From NCBI GenBank assembly GCA_031412355.1, contig JANOCR010000088.1, forward strand, positions 1-46,605: a stretch of 46,605 nt of DNA. The letters are read 5' to 3'. This DNA is from JAENVT01 sp031412355 (GTDB lineage: Bacteria > Actinomycetota > Acidimicrobiia > Acidimicrobiales > Ilumatobacteraceae). Below are positions 33,635 to 42,523 of the stretch, one piece after another. The notes beneath the pieces were generated by a model. It was not told the DNA's origin, did not search any database, and was given only the letters and a program-made list of their open reading frames with translations. A program made the translations under genes and the position numbers. Each line of letters opens with the position of its first letter. Positions within the stretch are counted from its first letter, which is position 1.

Positions 33635-34267
33635 TCAACCCGCAATCGCTGTTGCCTCGGCACGCTTGTTTCTGACGTGTCGCACGATCTCGATGAGCAC
33701 GTTGGTGGCGATTGCCAGACTGAACGCGAAGAGGAAAGCCTTGGTGTGGTCGTCCTCGAACGCCTCGCCACCGATGCGCCCGAGCATGGCTGCGTAGGTC
33801 GCCCATATCGTGACCGCCACGATCACCCAGCGGATGAACCACCACGGCTTCTGTCGGGTGATGCCGCACGACAGCGTCAGCGCGGTCCGTCCACCAGGGA
33901 TGAACCTGGCGGTGATCAACAACAGCCCACCGCGCGCGCGGATCTGTTGGTTCGCCCAGACCAACTTCCTCGCGAACTTCGGCCTGCGTTCGGCTCGACG
34001 ATGGAACCAGTCGCTGGCTCGACGCCCGATCAGGTAGGCGGTACTGTCGCCTAGGAACGCACCGACCGCGCCGGCCGCGATGACCGCAAAGATGTTCTGA
34101 TTGCCCTGGCTGGCAGCGACACCGCCGATGATCACGCAGGTCTCGCTGGGCACGATCGGAATGACCGAGTCGAAGAAGGCGATGACGAGGATGATCGCCA
34201 AGAACCACCAATGGCTCGAGATCCGATCGAGCCAGTCGGTGAGGTCGGTGACGATTCCGGCAACCAT
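33635..34267 (-). CDS. DedA-family membrane protein
   Basis: A 210-residue SNARE-associated/DedA protein with about five hydrophobic segments. It has the family motifs SVIPIVPSETCVIIGG near the N-terminus and ARFIPGGRTALTLSCG in the middle, the latter with the conserved Arg. Some DedA proteins flip undecaprenyl phosphate or phosphatidylethanolamine (known); specificity here is unknown. Start ATG 34267 is 12 bp after the purK stop. Confidence 0.88.
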   Translation of the reverse strand: MVAGIVTDLTDWLDRISSHWWFLAIILVIAFFDSVIPIVPSETCVIIGGVAASQGNQNIFAVIAAGAVGAFLGDSTAYLIGRRASDWFHRRAERRPKFARKLVWANQQIRARGGLLLITARFIPGGRTALTLSCGITRQKPWWFIRWVIVAVTIWATYAAMLGRIGGEAFEDDHTKAFLFAFSLAIATNVLIEIVRHVRNKRAEATAIAG

Positions 34268-34279
34268 GGTTTGCGAAGA

Positions 34280-35392
34280 CTAGCGAGCGGTGAGAGCCGT
34301 GCGAATGGCGTGGGCGCGCTGGTGGGCTTCGTCGGGGGTGGCCCCGGTAACCGTGATGTGGCCCATCTTGCGTCCCGGTCTCGCAACGATCTTGCCGTAG
34401 AGATGCAACGATGCGGCGGGATCGGCCATGACCTGCGACCAGTCCGGTTCGCCGTCCGCCCAAAGATCGCCGAGCAGGTTGACCATCGCAACCGCCGGCG
34501 CGGTCAGCGAGGGCTCGCCCAGTCCCACACCGCACACTGCTCGCACCTGTTGCTCGAACTGGCTGGTCCGCGCCGCGTCGAGCGTCCAATGCCCGCTGTT
34601 GTGCGGCCGCGGGGCCAGTTCGTTGACCAGCAACTGATCGCCGACGATGAACATCTCCACGGCCAGCACACCGACGTAGTCGAGTGCCGTTGCGATCTTC
34701 TCGGCGAGGTCGGTTGCACCGGCCGCCTGTTGCGGCACGACCGTGCAGTCGAGTATCCCATCGACGTGACTGTTGTGGGCCACGGGATACGTCGCGGTCT
34801 GGCCGTCGGCACCGCGCGCAAGCACCACGGAGACCTCGGCGTCGAGTGTCAGCCGCTGCTCCAACACGCATTCTTGACGGGCGAGGCTGTTCCACGCTGC
34901 CGCCAGGTCGCCATGCGCCGCGACACCGACCTGGCCCTTGCCGTCGTAACCCATGCGCGAGGTCTTCAAGATCGCGGGGAATTGGAAGCCGGTCGCACCG
35001 GTGACGTCGTCGTCACTCTCGATCGACATGAACGGAGCAATGGGGATGCCTGCTTTGCGCAGAAAGGCCTTCTCTCGTTGTCGATCCTGGGCAATGGCGA
35101 CAGCAGCCGGCGAGGGATGCACGCTGGTGTGGTTGGCGAGCCATTCCATGGCTGACGCCGGTGGGTTCTCGAACTCGGTGGTGACGACGGCACACGACGT
35201 TGCCAGGCGGCGCAACGCGGCCTCGTCGCCGAATGCACCAACGATGTGCTCGTCGGCCACCTTTCCAGCGGGCGCGTGCGGGTCGGGCTCGAGCACGATC
35301 GTTCCATACCCCATCGAGCGCGCGGCCATGACGAAGTAGCGACCGAGTTGGCCGCCCCCGAGGATCCCGAGCGTCGCCGGTGGCCGGATCAC
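34280..35392 (-). CDS. purK: N5-carboxyaminoimidazole ribonucleotide synthase
   Basis: A 370-residue ATP-grasp enzyme of purine biosynthesis; it makes N5-CAIR from AIR, bicarbonate and ATP. Visible features: LGILGGGQLGRYFVMAARSM at the N-terminus, ILKTSRMGYDGKGQ (ATP-binding loop), EMFIVGDQLLVNELAPRPHN, and GHWTLDAARTSQFEQQVRA. ATG 35392 overlaps the purE stop by 4 bp, the standard purEK pairing. Confidence 0.95.
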   Translation of the reverse strand: MIRPPATLGILGGGQLGRYFVMAARSMGYGTIVLEPDPHAPAGKVADEHIVGAFGDEAALRRLATSCAVVTTEFENPPASAMEWLANHTSVHPSPAAVAIAQDRQREKAFLRKAGIPIAPFMSIESDDDVTGATGFQFPAILKTSRMGYDGKGQVGVAAHGDLAAAWNSLARQECVLEQRLTLDAEVSVVLARGADGQTATYPVAHNSHVDGILDCTVVPQQAAGATDLAEKIATALDYVGVLAVEMFIVGDQLLVNELAPRPHNSGHWTLDAARTSQFEQQVRAVCGVGLGEPSLTAPAVAMVNLLGDLWADGEPDWSQVMADPAASLHLYGKIVARPGRKMGHITVTGATPDEAHQRAHAIRTALTAR

Positions 35393-35883
35393 TGCGGAGG
35401 CAGAACGGCGGTTGCGGCGTCGTCGTGGCGTTGCCGACGGTAGGCATCCAGCGCATTCGCCAATTCGGAGTCAGTTCCGGCCAGCAGCGCGACGGCGAAC
35501 AGGGCTGCATTGGTTGCTCCGGCCTCGCCGATCGCGAAGGTGGCAACCGGAACGCCTGCGGGCATCTGCACGATCGAGTACAGCGAATCCTGTCCACCGA
35601 GATGGCGCGAGGCCACGGGAACGCCGAGCACAGGGACTGTCGTCTTCGCTGCGATCATCCCCGGCAGATGAGCAGCGCCGCCGGCACCGGCGATGATGGC
35701 GCGCAAACCCTGTGCCCTCGCCGACTCGGCGAAGCTGAACATTTCGTCGGGCATCCGATGCGCTGACAGCACTCGCACCTCGGGGTGCAGCCCGAACTGC
35801 TGCAACACCTCGACCGCCTTGCTCATGGTCGACCAGTCGCTGGTTGACCCCATCACCACTGCAACCAGCGGGCTGTCGTTCAC
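35389..35883 (-). CDS. purE: N5-carboxyaminoimidazole ribonucleotide mutase
   Basis: A 164-residue class I PurE, which converts N5-CAIR to CAIR. Motifs: VVMGSTSDW, VLSAHRMPDEM (catalytic His), IIAGAGGAAHLPGMIA, PVLGVPV and DSLYSIVQMPAGVPVAT. The start is GTG 35883 in a GTGA overlap with the upstream OYE gene. A longer upstream frame exists but lies inside the OYE gene. It is unusual that purEK follows a redox gene so tightly. Confidence 0.95.
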   Translation of the reverse strand: MNDSPLVAVVMGSTSDWSTMSKAVEVLQQFGLHPEVRVLSAHRMPDEMFSFAESARAQGLRAIIAGAGGAAHLPGMIAAKTTVPVLGVPVASRHLGGQDSLYSIVQMPAGVPVATFAIGEAGATNAALFAVALLAGTDSELANALDAYRRQRHDDAATAVLPPQ

Positions 35884-37856
35884 CGGTTCAGTATTGCATC
35901 GGCCGCCGCCGCGCCCGCACGCTCTCCTTCGACGACAGCGGCGTGCGCACGGCGGGGCGCCACGCAATCGCCGACCCGTTCGACGCTGAATCCTGCTGCC
36001 TCGAGATCGTGATACAGCCACTCGACAGGGCTCGGCGGAACCGCCAGCACGACCCAGTCGGGCGTCCGTGTGACCGTGACACCCGTCGGATGATGCAGCA
36101 GGTTCAGCACGCGTCGCGCTGCGGGGTCGCCCATGCCCATCGCCACGAGATCGGTCGATTGCACGATGCCCTTCTCGCCGGCGCGCATCCACCAGTTCTC
36201 CATGTCGAGGGTGATGCCGAGGTCTTGGCCGACGATCATGCCGTTGGTGATTATCTCGACACTGCACCCGCGGTCGGCCAGCAGTTCGGCGACAGAGGTG
36301 GCTTGGTGGAAGCCCAGCTCGTCGATCACGACGACTTCGCCAGCAGGGTGGGCGCTGCCGTCGAGGACAGCACGCACGTCGACGACGCGGTCGGCGTCGG
36401 AAGGTACCCACCACGGTCGTTGCGGTTCGGCGCCCGTGGCAACGATCACGTGGTCTGGCCGCTGCTCGGCGATCAGCCCCGGCCACACACTGACGCCGTA
36501 CTCGATCGTCACGCCCAGGCGCCGGCATTCGGTCAGCTGGTTGCGGATCATGTCGCCGAACTCGGCACGGCTGGGCACCGAGGCCGCCAATCGCACCTGC
36601 CCACCGGCATGACGCTCCTTCTCGTACACGGTCACCTTGTTGCCGCCACGCGCCGCCGCAATCGCCGCCTGCAACCCGGCTGGCCCGCCGCCGACAACCA
36701 GAATGGTCGAGCTCGACCTCAGTTTCAGTTTGGTCTCGCTCTGCGCTTCTCGTCCCGTCGTTGGGTTTTCGATGCAGCCGAGCCAGCGGTTGAGGCCCAT
36801 CCTGCCGACGCACTCCTGGTTACACGACAGGCACAGGCGGATCTCGTCGGTCGCTCCTGCCCTGGCCTTGGCTGCGAAGTCGGCATCGGCGATCTGGCCG
36901 CGAACGACCCCGACGAGATCGCAATGGCCTTCGGCCAGGGCCCGTTCGGCTTGCAGCGGGTCCTTGAAGCGCCCGACTCCGACCACGGGCAACTCGACCG
37001 CCTTGCGAATCGCCGACGGGATGAACATCGCGTAACCGGGCGGCACGTGCATGCTCGCCTCGATCATGAACAGGCTGGCGGTCGCCACCCCGATCGACGT
37101 GTTGATGTAGTCGACGTGACCCGTGGCCTCGACCAATCGGGCGACCTCGACGGCGTCGTCGATCGTGGTGCCACCCTCGATCAGTTCGTCGCCGCAGATG
37201 CGCACGCCGAGTGCCAGGTCGGTGCCGATCACCCGTCGCACCGCGGCGACGATGTCGATCATCAAGCGCGAGCGGTTGAAAAGCGAGCCGCCGTACTGAT
37301 CGGTTCGTTTGTTGGTGGCCGGCGACAGAAAGCCGCGCACGATCGAGGAGTGGCTGCACTGCAGCTCGATCCCGTCGAAGCCTCCTTCGGCGCAGTGCTC
37401 GGCCACCAGGGCGTAGCCGGCGACGATCTCGTCGATCTCGCTGTCGGTCACGGCCTTTGGCACCTCGCGAAACAGCGGGTCGGCAACGGCCGACGGCGCC
37501 CACACCGGCAGGCGGGAATACATCGAACTGGCTTGGCCTCCGTTGTGGTTGATCTGGGCGAAGATCGGCACGCGGTGACGGTGAACCGCGTCGGTGATCA
37601 CCCGGTAACCGGGGATCACCTCGCGGCGAAAGCCGTGTATCAACTTCTCGTACGGCCAATCGGTGGGATGGGTCGAGTGCTCTTCAGTGATGATCAGCCC
37701 AGCGCCACCCGCAGCACGAGCCGCGTAGTAGGCCGCATGCTGCTCGGTCGGCTTGCCGTCGCGGGCGTAGTTGGTGAGGTGAGCGCTGAACACGACGCGG
37801 TTGCGCGTGGTGATCGGGCCCAGCGCCAACGGAGTCCACAGGTACCGATAGCCCAT
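35880..37856 (-). CDS. FadH/OYE-family oxidoreductase, mycofactocin-associated type
   Basis: A 658-residue enzyme built like 2,4-dienoyl-CoA reductase. An OYE TIM barrel (1-330; FAQINHNGGQ, ELQCSHSSIVRGFLSPATNK) is followed by a [4Fe-4S] site, C342, C345, C349 and C361. A C-terminal FAD/NAD(P) part has GGGPAG at 389-394. Its opening (YRYLWTPLALGPITTRNRVV) is very close, from memory, to the group named mycofactocin system FadH/OYE oxidoreductases. mftE/mftF 9 kb away support this. The substrate is unknown. It is first gene of a nine-gene minus-strand run, coupled to purE by 4 bp. Confidence 0.83.
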   Translation of the reverse strand: MGYRYLWTPLALGPITTRNRVVFSAHLTNYARDGKPTEQHAAYYAARAAGGAGLIITEEHSTHPTDWPYEKLIHGFRREVIPGYRVITDAVHRHRVPIFAQINHNGGQASSMYSRLPVWAPSAVADPLFREVPKAVTDSEIDEIVAGYALVAEHCAEGGFDGIELQCSHSSIVRGFLSPATNKRTDQYGGSLFNRSRLMIDIVAAVRRVIGTDLALGVRICGDELIEGGTTIDDAVEVARLVEATGHVDYINTSIGVATASLFMIEASMHVPPGYAMFIPSAIRKAVELPVVGVGRFKDPLQAERALAEGHCDLVGVVRGQIADADFAAKARAGATDEIRLCLSCNQECVGRMGLNRWLGCIENPTTGREAQSETKLKLRSSSTILVVGGGPAGLQAAIAAARGGNKVTVYEKERHAGGQVRLAASVPSRAEFGDMIRNQLTECRRLGVTIEYGVSVWPGLIAEQRPDHVIVATGAEPQRPWWVPSDADRVVDVRAVLDGSAHPAGEVVVIDELGFHQATSVAELLADRGCSVEIITNGMIVGQDLGITLDMENWWMRAGEKGIVQSTDLVAMGMGDPAARRVLNLLHHPTGVTVTRTPDWVVLAVPPSPVEWLYHDLEAAGFSVERVGDCVAPRRAHAAVVEGERAGAAAADAILNR

Positions 37857-37918
37857 CGACGGTCACACTAGCTATGCAGGCCAATGATGCAGCCCGGCGA
37901 TGCGGGTCGGGCGCGTAT

Positions 37919-37941
37919 CGCCCAGCCGTCGTCGCTGGGCG
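37919..37941. repeat. 8-bp hairpin between divergent genes
   Basis: CGCCCAGC (37919-37926) and GCTGGGCG (37934-37941) pair perfectly around a 7-base loop. It lies 15 bp upstream of the methyltransferase start and 63 bp from the OYE start, so it may be an operator or a leader hairpin. It has no T-run. Confidence 0.4.
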
Positions 37942-37955
37942 CGTAACGTTGCCGC

Positions 37956-39383
37956 GTGGAGGAAGGTGCCGAGCAGGCTTCGGCGAAGCGACGAGGTACC
38001 CGCACCTCAGCGTTTGGGGTTGGTCGACGCGAGGGCCACGACTCGACCGCGTTCTACGATCGCTTTCAGCCACCGTCGATCAGCACCGACGATCACGTCG
38101 CGCCGCCAAAATGTGTCGATCGCCTGATTTTCGGCGACGCCCGGCAGATGACCGACGTCGCCGACAACAGTGTCGCCTTGGTAGTCACGTCGCCGCCCTA
38201 CTTTGCCGGCAAGGCATACGAGGAGGAACTCGGTCGTGGGCATGTTCCCGCGACGTACCTCGACTACCTGCAACAGCTGCGCGACGTGTTCGCCGAATGC
38301 GTTCGTGTGCTCGAACCGGGCGGACGCATTGCCGTCAACGTCGCCAACCTCGGCCGCAGGCCGTATCGCTCGCTGTCGGCCGACGTCACGGCGATCCTGC
38401 AGGACGACCTACGGCTGTTGATGCGCGGCGAGGTGCTGTGGATCAAACAGCGCGGCGCCGCGGGTAACTGCGCGTGGGGAAGTTTTCAACGTCCGGGCAA
38501 CCCGGTGTTGCGCGACCTCAGCGAGCGCGTGATCATTGCTTCGAAGGGCCGATTCGATCGGGCGATATCGGCCAAGGACCGCGCCAAGATCGGCCTGCCG
38601 TCGATCAGCAGCATGACCCGTGACGAGTTCATGGAGGCCACGGTCGACGTGTGGGAGATCCCGCCCGAGCGGGCCAGCCGCGTCGGCCATCCGGCACCGT
38701 TCCCTGTTGGCTTGCCCCAGCGACTGATCCACATGAACACCTACCTCGGCGAACTGGTGCTCGATCCTTTCGTCGGTTCGGGTACGACCGCTGTCGCGGC
38801 AGTACGCACCGGCCGGCACTACATCGGCTACGACACCGATGCTGCATACATCGAGGCTGCCGAGCGCCGCATTGTCGACGAACGCGCCGACGAGATGTTC
38901 GAGGCCGACGCCGGGACGCCCGTCGAGCTTCTGGCGAACGACGGCCGCCGGACCGAGCCGTTCCGCGGTGGCTGGTCTTCGAAAGAGTTGGCGAAGTGGA
39001 TGCTGACCGAGGCGGGCTTCACCCAACTCGACGACCAGGCCGCGATCCTGCCGGGGGTAACGCCGACGCTGCGGGCGGTCGACGGTGGGGGCAGGGTGTG
39101 GTGGTTCGAGGTGGTCGGCGGTCGCACGTCGAACCGACCGGGCGCACAACGCATCGACATGATGTGGCGGGCGATCTCCAAAGGTGCCGTGCTGCGCCAG
39201 GTCGATCCTCCGGCGGCCTTCGTGATCCTGACGGTCGACGAGCCGACTGCGGCATCTGGCGGCCGCGCCCTGGCCGCTGTGACGGGTCCTGGAAAGCCGG
39301 TGACCGCAGTAGTCGACATGCTGGCGCAAGGCGCAGCCTCGACTCTCGCCGACTTGGGGAACGCGTCAGCCCTGCGCAGGTGA
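37956..39383 (+). CDS. site-specific DNA methyltransferase (N4-C or N6-A), orphan
   Basis: A 475-residue amino-methyltransferase of the PF01555 (N6_N4_Mtase) type. Motif IV is TSPPY (78-82) and motif I is DPFVGSGTT (270-278), in the permuted order IV then I. The S/T-P-P-Y form occurs in both cytosine-N4 and adenine-N6 enzymes, so the base is undecided. The C-terminal 335-430 region is separate from the catalytic core and has a VDGGGRVWWFEVVGG pattern that looks like a worn PD-(D/E)XK nuclease fold. No restriction endonuclease gene is adjacent. The start GTG 37956 is tentative. Confidence 0.85.
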   Translation: MEEGAEQASAKRRGTRTSAFGVGRREGHDSTAFYDRFQPPSISTDDHVAPPKCVDRLIFGDARQMTDVADNSVALVVTSPPYFAGKAYEEELGRGHVPATYLDYLQQLRDVFAECVRVLEPGGRIAVNVANLGRRPYRSLSADVTAILQDDLRLLMRGEVLWIKQRGAAGNCAWGSFQRPGNPVLRDLSERVIIASKGRFDRAISAKDRAKIGLPSISSMTRDEFMEATVDVWEIPPERASRVGHPAPFPVGLPQRLIHMNTYLGELVLDPFVGSGTTAVAAVRTGRHYIGYDTDAAYIEAAERRIVDERADEMFEADAGTPVELLANDGRRTEPFRGGWSSKELAKWMLTEAGFTQLDDQAAILPGVTPTLRAVDGGGRVWWFEVVGGRTSNRPGAQRIDMMWRAISKGAVLRQVDPPAAFVILTVDEPTAASGGRALAAVTGPGKPVTAVVDMLAQGAASTLADLGNASALRR

Positions 39384-39448
39384 GGCACGGTTCTCGGCGC
39401 CGACGAAGCGCGTCCTAAGCTGAACAAAACTGAACCAAGGGGTGATCC

Positions 39449-40789
39449 ATGGTCCCGCCAGCCCAGACCTCGCTGACAGACGACGTCGCGACCGCCGCTC
39501 AGGCCATCAAGACCGATGGCCAGGTAGCCGCGGCGATGCGACCGGTCATCGAAGGCAGCTTCGGTCGCAAGATTCCAATCCGGTTCGAGTTCTGGGACGG
39601 ATCGATGCTGGACCCTCCCAACGGGGCGGTCGCGACACTCCGTTTCCAGTCGCCCGATGCAATCCGGCGACTGTTGTGGATGCCGAACGAGTTGGGTCTC
39701 GGCCGCGCCTACGTCTCGGGCGAGATCGACCTCGACGGCGACCTGTTCGATGTCGTGGTGGCGTTTCGCGATGCGAAGCCCGAAGTCGCCGGCGCGGGAC
39801 GGGCGTGGCGGGTACTGCCGTCAGCGGTCGTGGCAGCGAAGCGGGTCGGCGCGTTGCGCCGCCCACTACCTCCGCCTCCCGAAGAGGCGCGGCTGAAGGG
39901 CTGGCGCCACTCGTTGAAACGCGACGCGACGGCGATCGGACACCACTACGACGTCGGCAACGACTTTTACCGGCTGGTCCTCGGCCCCACCATGACGTAC
40001 TCGTGCGCGCGATTTGCGCAGCCCGATGCCACGCTCGAAGATGCCCAGCATGCGAAGCACGATCTCGTGTGCCGCAAGCTGGGCTTGCACGAACACGCGG
40101 GGGCTCGTCTCCTCGATGTTGGGTGCGGCTGGGGTTCGATGGCCATTCACGCTGCGCTGCATTACGACGCCCGTGTGGTCGGAATCACCATCAGTCGTGC
40201 GCAGCTGGAGCGCGCCCGCCAACGGGTCGAGGAAGCGGGCGTGGCCGATCGGGTGGAGATCCGCATTCAGGACTATCGCGATCTCTCGGGTGAGTCGTTC
40301 GATGCGATTTCGTCGATTGGGATGTCCGAGCACGTCGGCCACGGCAAGTTGGATCAGTACTTCACGACACTGCGTGCCGCGTTGGTTCCGCAAGGGCGGT
40401 TGCTGAACCACGCAATCTCGTCGGTTGGTGGATCCACGTTGGGACCTCGATCGTTCGTCGGCCGGTACGTGTTCCCCGACGGCGAGCTCATCGACGTCGG
40501 CAACGTGGTGCTGGGCATGGAACGCGCCGGATTCGAAGTCCGCGATGTCGAATCGCTGCGCGAGCACTACGCGCGCACCTTGCGGTGTTGGGTCACGAAC
40601 TTGGAGGCGAACTGGGACCAAGCCGTCAAGTTGGTCGGCGAGGCGAGGGCCAAGGTCTGGCGCCTCTACATGGCCGGGTCGGCGGTCGGGTTCGAAGATG
40701 GCGGCATCGCCATCCACCAGGTATTGGGCGTGGTGCCGATGTCGACCGGAAGCGCCGGCATGCCGGCGACCCGCCGCGACTGGGGCTGA
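39449..40789 (+). CDS. cyclopropane-fatty-acyl-phospholipid synthase family methyltransferase
   Basis: A 446-residue SAM-dependent enzyme acting on unsaturated acyl chains of membrane lipids. SAM motif: LLDVGCGWGSMAIHAA (about 222-237). Family residues: GHHYDVGNDFYRLVLGP and MTYSCARF, then GITISRAQLERARQR and SIGMSEHVGHGKLDQYF. Length (about 420 expected) fits CFA/UfaA1. It could make cyclopropane or 10-methyl (tuberculostearic) fatty acids; the sequence alone cannot tell. An AAGGGG RBS precedes ATG 39449. It is convergent with the DUF445 gene, 4 bp apart. Confidence 0.92.
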   Translation: MVPPAQTSLTDDVATAAQAIKTDGQVAAAMRPVIEGSFGRKIPIRFEFWDGSMLDPPNGAVATLRFQSPDAIRRLLWMPNELGLGRAYVSGEIDLDGDLFDVVVAFRDAKPEVAGAGRAWRVLPSAVVAAKRVGALRRPLPPPPEEARLKGWRHSLKRDATAIGHHYDVGNDFYRLVLGPTMTYSCARFAQPDATLEDAQHAKHDLVCRKLGLHEHAGARLLDVGCGWGSMAIHAALHYDARVVGITISRAQLERARQRVEEAGVADRVEIRIQDYRDLSGESFDAISSIGMSEHVGHGKLDQYFTTLRAALVPQGRLLNHAISSVGGSTLGPRSFVGRYVFPDGELIDVGNVVLGMERAGFEVRDVESLREHYARTLRCWVTNLEANWDQAVKLVGEARAKVWRLYMAGSAVGFEDGGIAIHQVLGVVPMSTGSAGMPATRRDWG

Positions 40790-40793
40790 ATCC

Positions 40794-42047
40794 TCAGAAC
40801 AGCAACTGGCTGACCGTGTAGATCACCAGGCCGGCGAGCCCGCCGACGATCGTGCCGTTGATGCGGATGAACTGAAGGTCGCGGCCGACCTGCAACTCCA
40901 TTCGCTCGCCGGTCGCCTTGCCATCCCACTTGGCGACGGTGCCGGCGATCAGGTCGGCGACCTCACCGCGGTAGTGATCGACGACATGACCGGCAGCGCG
41001 CATGACCCAATCGTCGACCTTGGCCTGCAACTCGGGTTCGCTGGCCAACCGCCCGCCCAACGTCGCCAACGAACGATCGAGCCGTTGGCGTAGTTCGCTG
41101 GCCGGGTCGTCGAGAGCTGCGACCGTATTGCGCTTGACCTCGCCCCACAGCGAACCCAGCCAGGCGCGCACGTCGGGGTGAGCCAGTAGCTCGACCTTCA
41201 GTTCTTCCCCCTTGGCCAGAAGCTGGGGATCGTCGCGGAGCCGGTGGGCGAACGCCACAACGCGCCCATCGATCGACTTGCGAACCTCGTGGTCCGAGTC
41301 GGAGCCCACGTCGGCCAGGAAGCCGTGCACCGCGCCATAGATCTTGTTGAACAACCTGTCGTCGATCGACTCTGGGATCCACCACGGCGACTCGTGCTCG
41401 AGACGTTCCCTGAAAGTTGCGCGGTTGTCTTCGAGGAAGCCGCCGAGGCCGATCAGCACGGCATCGAGCAGTCGTTGATGATGGCCGCCCTCGACGGCAA
41501 GATCGATCGCCCTTCCGACCAGCGGCGAAACGGGTGTCGCCCGAACGCGACGCTCGATCAAGGATTCCAACGCCGACGAGACATCCCGATCGTCGAGCAC
41601 TTCGAGCGCTCCGCGCAAGAGGTCGCTGACGCCTTCGCCGGCTTTCGCCGCGTTGTGCTCGTCGGCCATCCAGTCGCCCAGTCGCTTGCCGACCTTCGCG
41701 CCCGCAAGACGTTCGTGGAGCACCTCTCGCGTCAGAAAGTTCGTCTGGACGAACTCGCCGAGCGATCGCCCGATCTGGTCCTTGCGGTTCGGCACGATCG
41801 CGGTGTGCGGGATCGGCAGGCCAAGTGGATGCCGAAACAGGGCCGACACCGCGAACCAATCGGCCAGCGCACCGACCATGGCGGCCTCGGCGAAGGCGCG
41901 CACGTATGAAACCCACTCGCCAGAATCCTCCTGCCAGCGGGCAATGAAGAACACCACGGTGACGAGGCCGAGCAAGGCCGTGGCCACCACTTTCATCTTC
42001 CGCAGTGCAGTTCGGCGCTCGAGATCGGCCGCCGACATCACTTCCAC
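40794..42047 (-). CDS. DUF445 membrane-associated protein
   Basis: A 417-residue protein with an N-terminal hydrophobic hairpin (VVATALLGLVTVVFFIARWQ; EAAMVGALADWFAVSALFRH), a long helical middle, and a C-terminal hydrophobic end (INGTIVGGLAGLVIYTVSQL). This layout, GALADWFAVxALFRxPLGLPIPHTAI and the IRINGTxVGGLxGL end, is diagnostic of DUF445 (YjiN-like). The function is unknown. GTG 42047 could be replaced by ATG 42038. Confidence 0.88.
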   Translation of the reverse strand: MEVMSAADLERRTALRKMKVVATALLGLVTVVFFIARWQEDSGEWVSYVRAFAEAAMVGALADWFAVSALFRHPLGLPIPHTAIVPNRKDQIGRSLGEFVQTNFLTREVLHERLAGAKVGKRLGDWMADEHNAAKAGEGVSDLLRGALEVLDDRDVSSALESLIERRVRATPVSPLVGRAIDLAVEGGHHQRLLDAVLIGLGGFLEDNRATFRERLEHESPWWIPESIDDRLFNKIYGAVHGFLADVGSDSDHEVRKSIDGRVVAFAHRLRDDPQLLAKGEELKVELLAHPDVRAWLGSLWGEVKRNTVAALDDPASELRQRLDRSLATLGGRLASEPELQAKVDDWVMRAAGHVVDHYRGEVADLIAGTVAKWDGKATGERMELQVGRDLQFIRINGTIVGGLAGLVIYTVSQLLF

Positions 42048-42145
42048 CGCGGCGACCTTACCCGCCGTTCATTTGAGCCGCGCTCAGACGGCGGTCATCA
42101 GTTCCACAACCTCGGGATTGGTGCGCAGCTGACGTGGCTGGCTGA

Positions 42146-42523
42146 TCAGATCGCCGCGGCCAAGGCGAGGCCAAATGCCGCGGCGGCGAGACTCACCAAG
42201 AAACTGAGGGCGACGTTGCGGAGCGCAGGGTTCACGCCGCCTTCCTCGGCGAGACGAACGGTCTCGAAGCTGAACGTGCTGAAGGTGGTGTACGCGCCCA
42301 TGCCCCCGCTGCCGAGGACAGTTCGGGTCGTGGTGCCGAGACCGTGATACAGGCCCAGCCCGGTGATCACGCCGAGGAGCAGGCATCCGCTGACGTTGAC
42401 GACGAGTGTGCCCCATGGGAATGCGTCTTCCGTGCGGTCCTGGACCAGGCCATCGATGAGGTAGCGCGCCGGGGCGCCCACCGCGGCAGCAACCAGGAAT
42501 GCCAGCCAAGCAGTGTTGCTCAC
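42146..42523 (-). CDS. crcB: fluoride exporter CrcB/FluC, short subunit
   Basis: A 125-residue four-TM protein that forms one half of a Fluc fluoride channel. Motifs: AAAVGAPARYLIDG, the VNVSGCLLLGVITG segment (Asn-Ser-Gly core) and GAYTTFSTFSFET, which lines the pore with Phe. It starts at GTG 42523 in a GTGA overlap with the second crcB. Paired genes suggest an antiparallel heterodimer. Confidence 0.93.
   Translation of the reverse strand: MSNTAWLAFLVAAAVGAPARYLIDGLVQDRTEDAFPWGTLVVNVSGCLLLGVITGLGLYHGLGTTTRTVLGSGGMGAYTTFSTFSFETVRLAEEGGVNPALRNVALSFLVSLAAAAFGLALAAAI

Noticed and set aside
32760..34895. Upstream extension of the FixB frame
   Set aside because: It passes through the GNAT, DedA and PurK genes in another frame; the true EtfA N-terminus MLAVIVVRDG starts at 32759.
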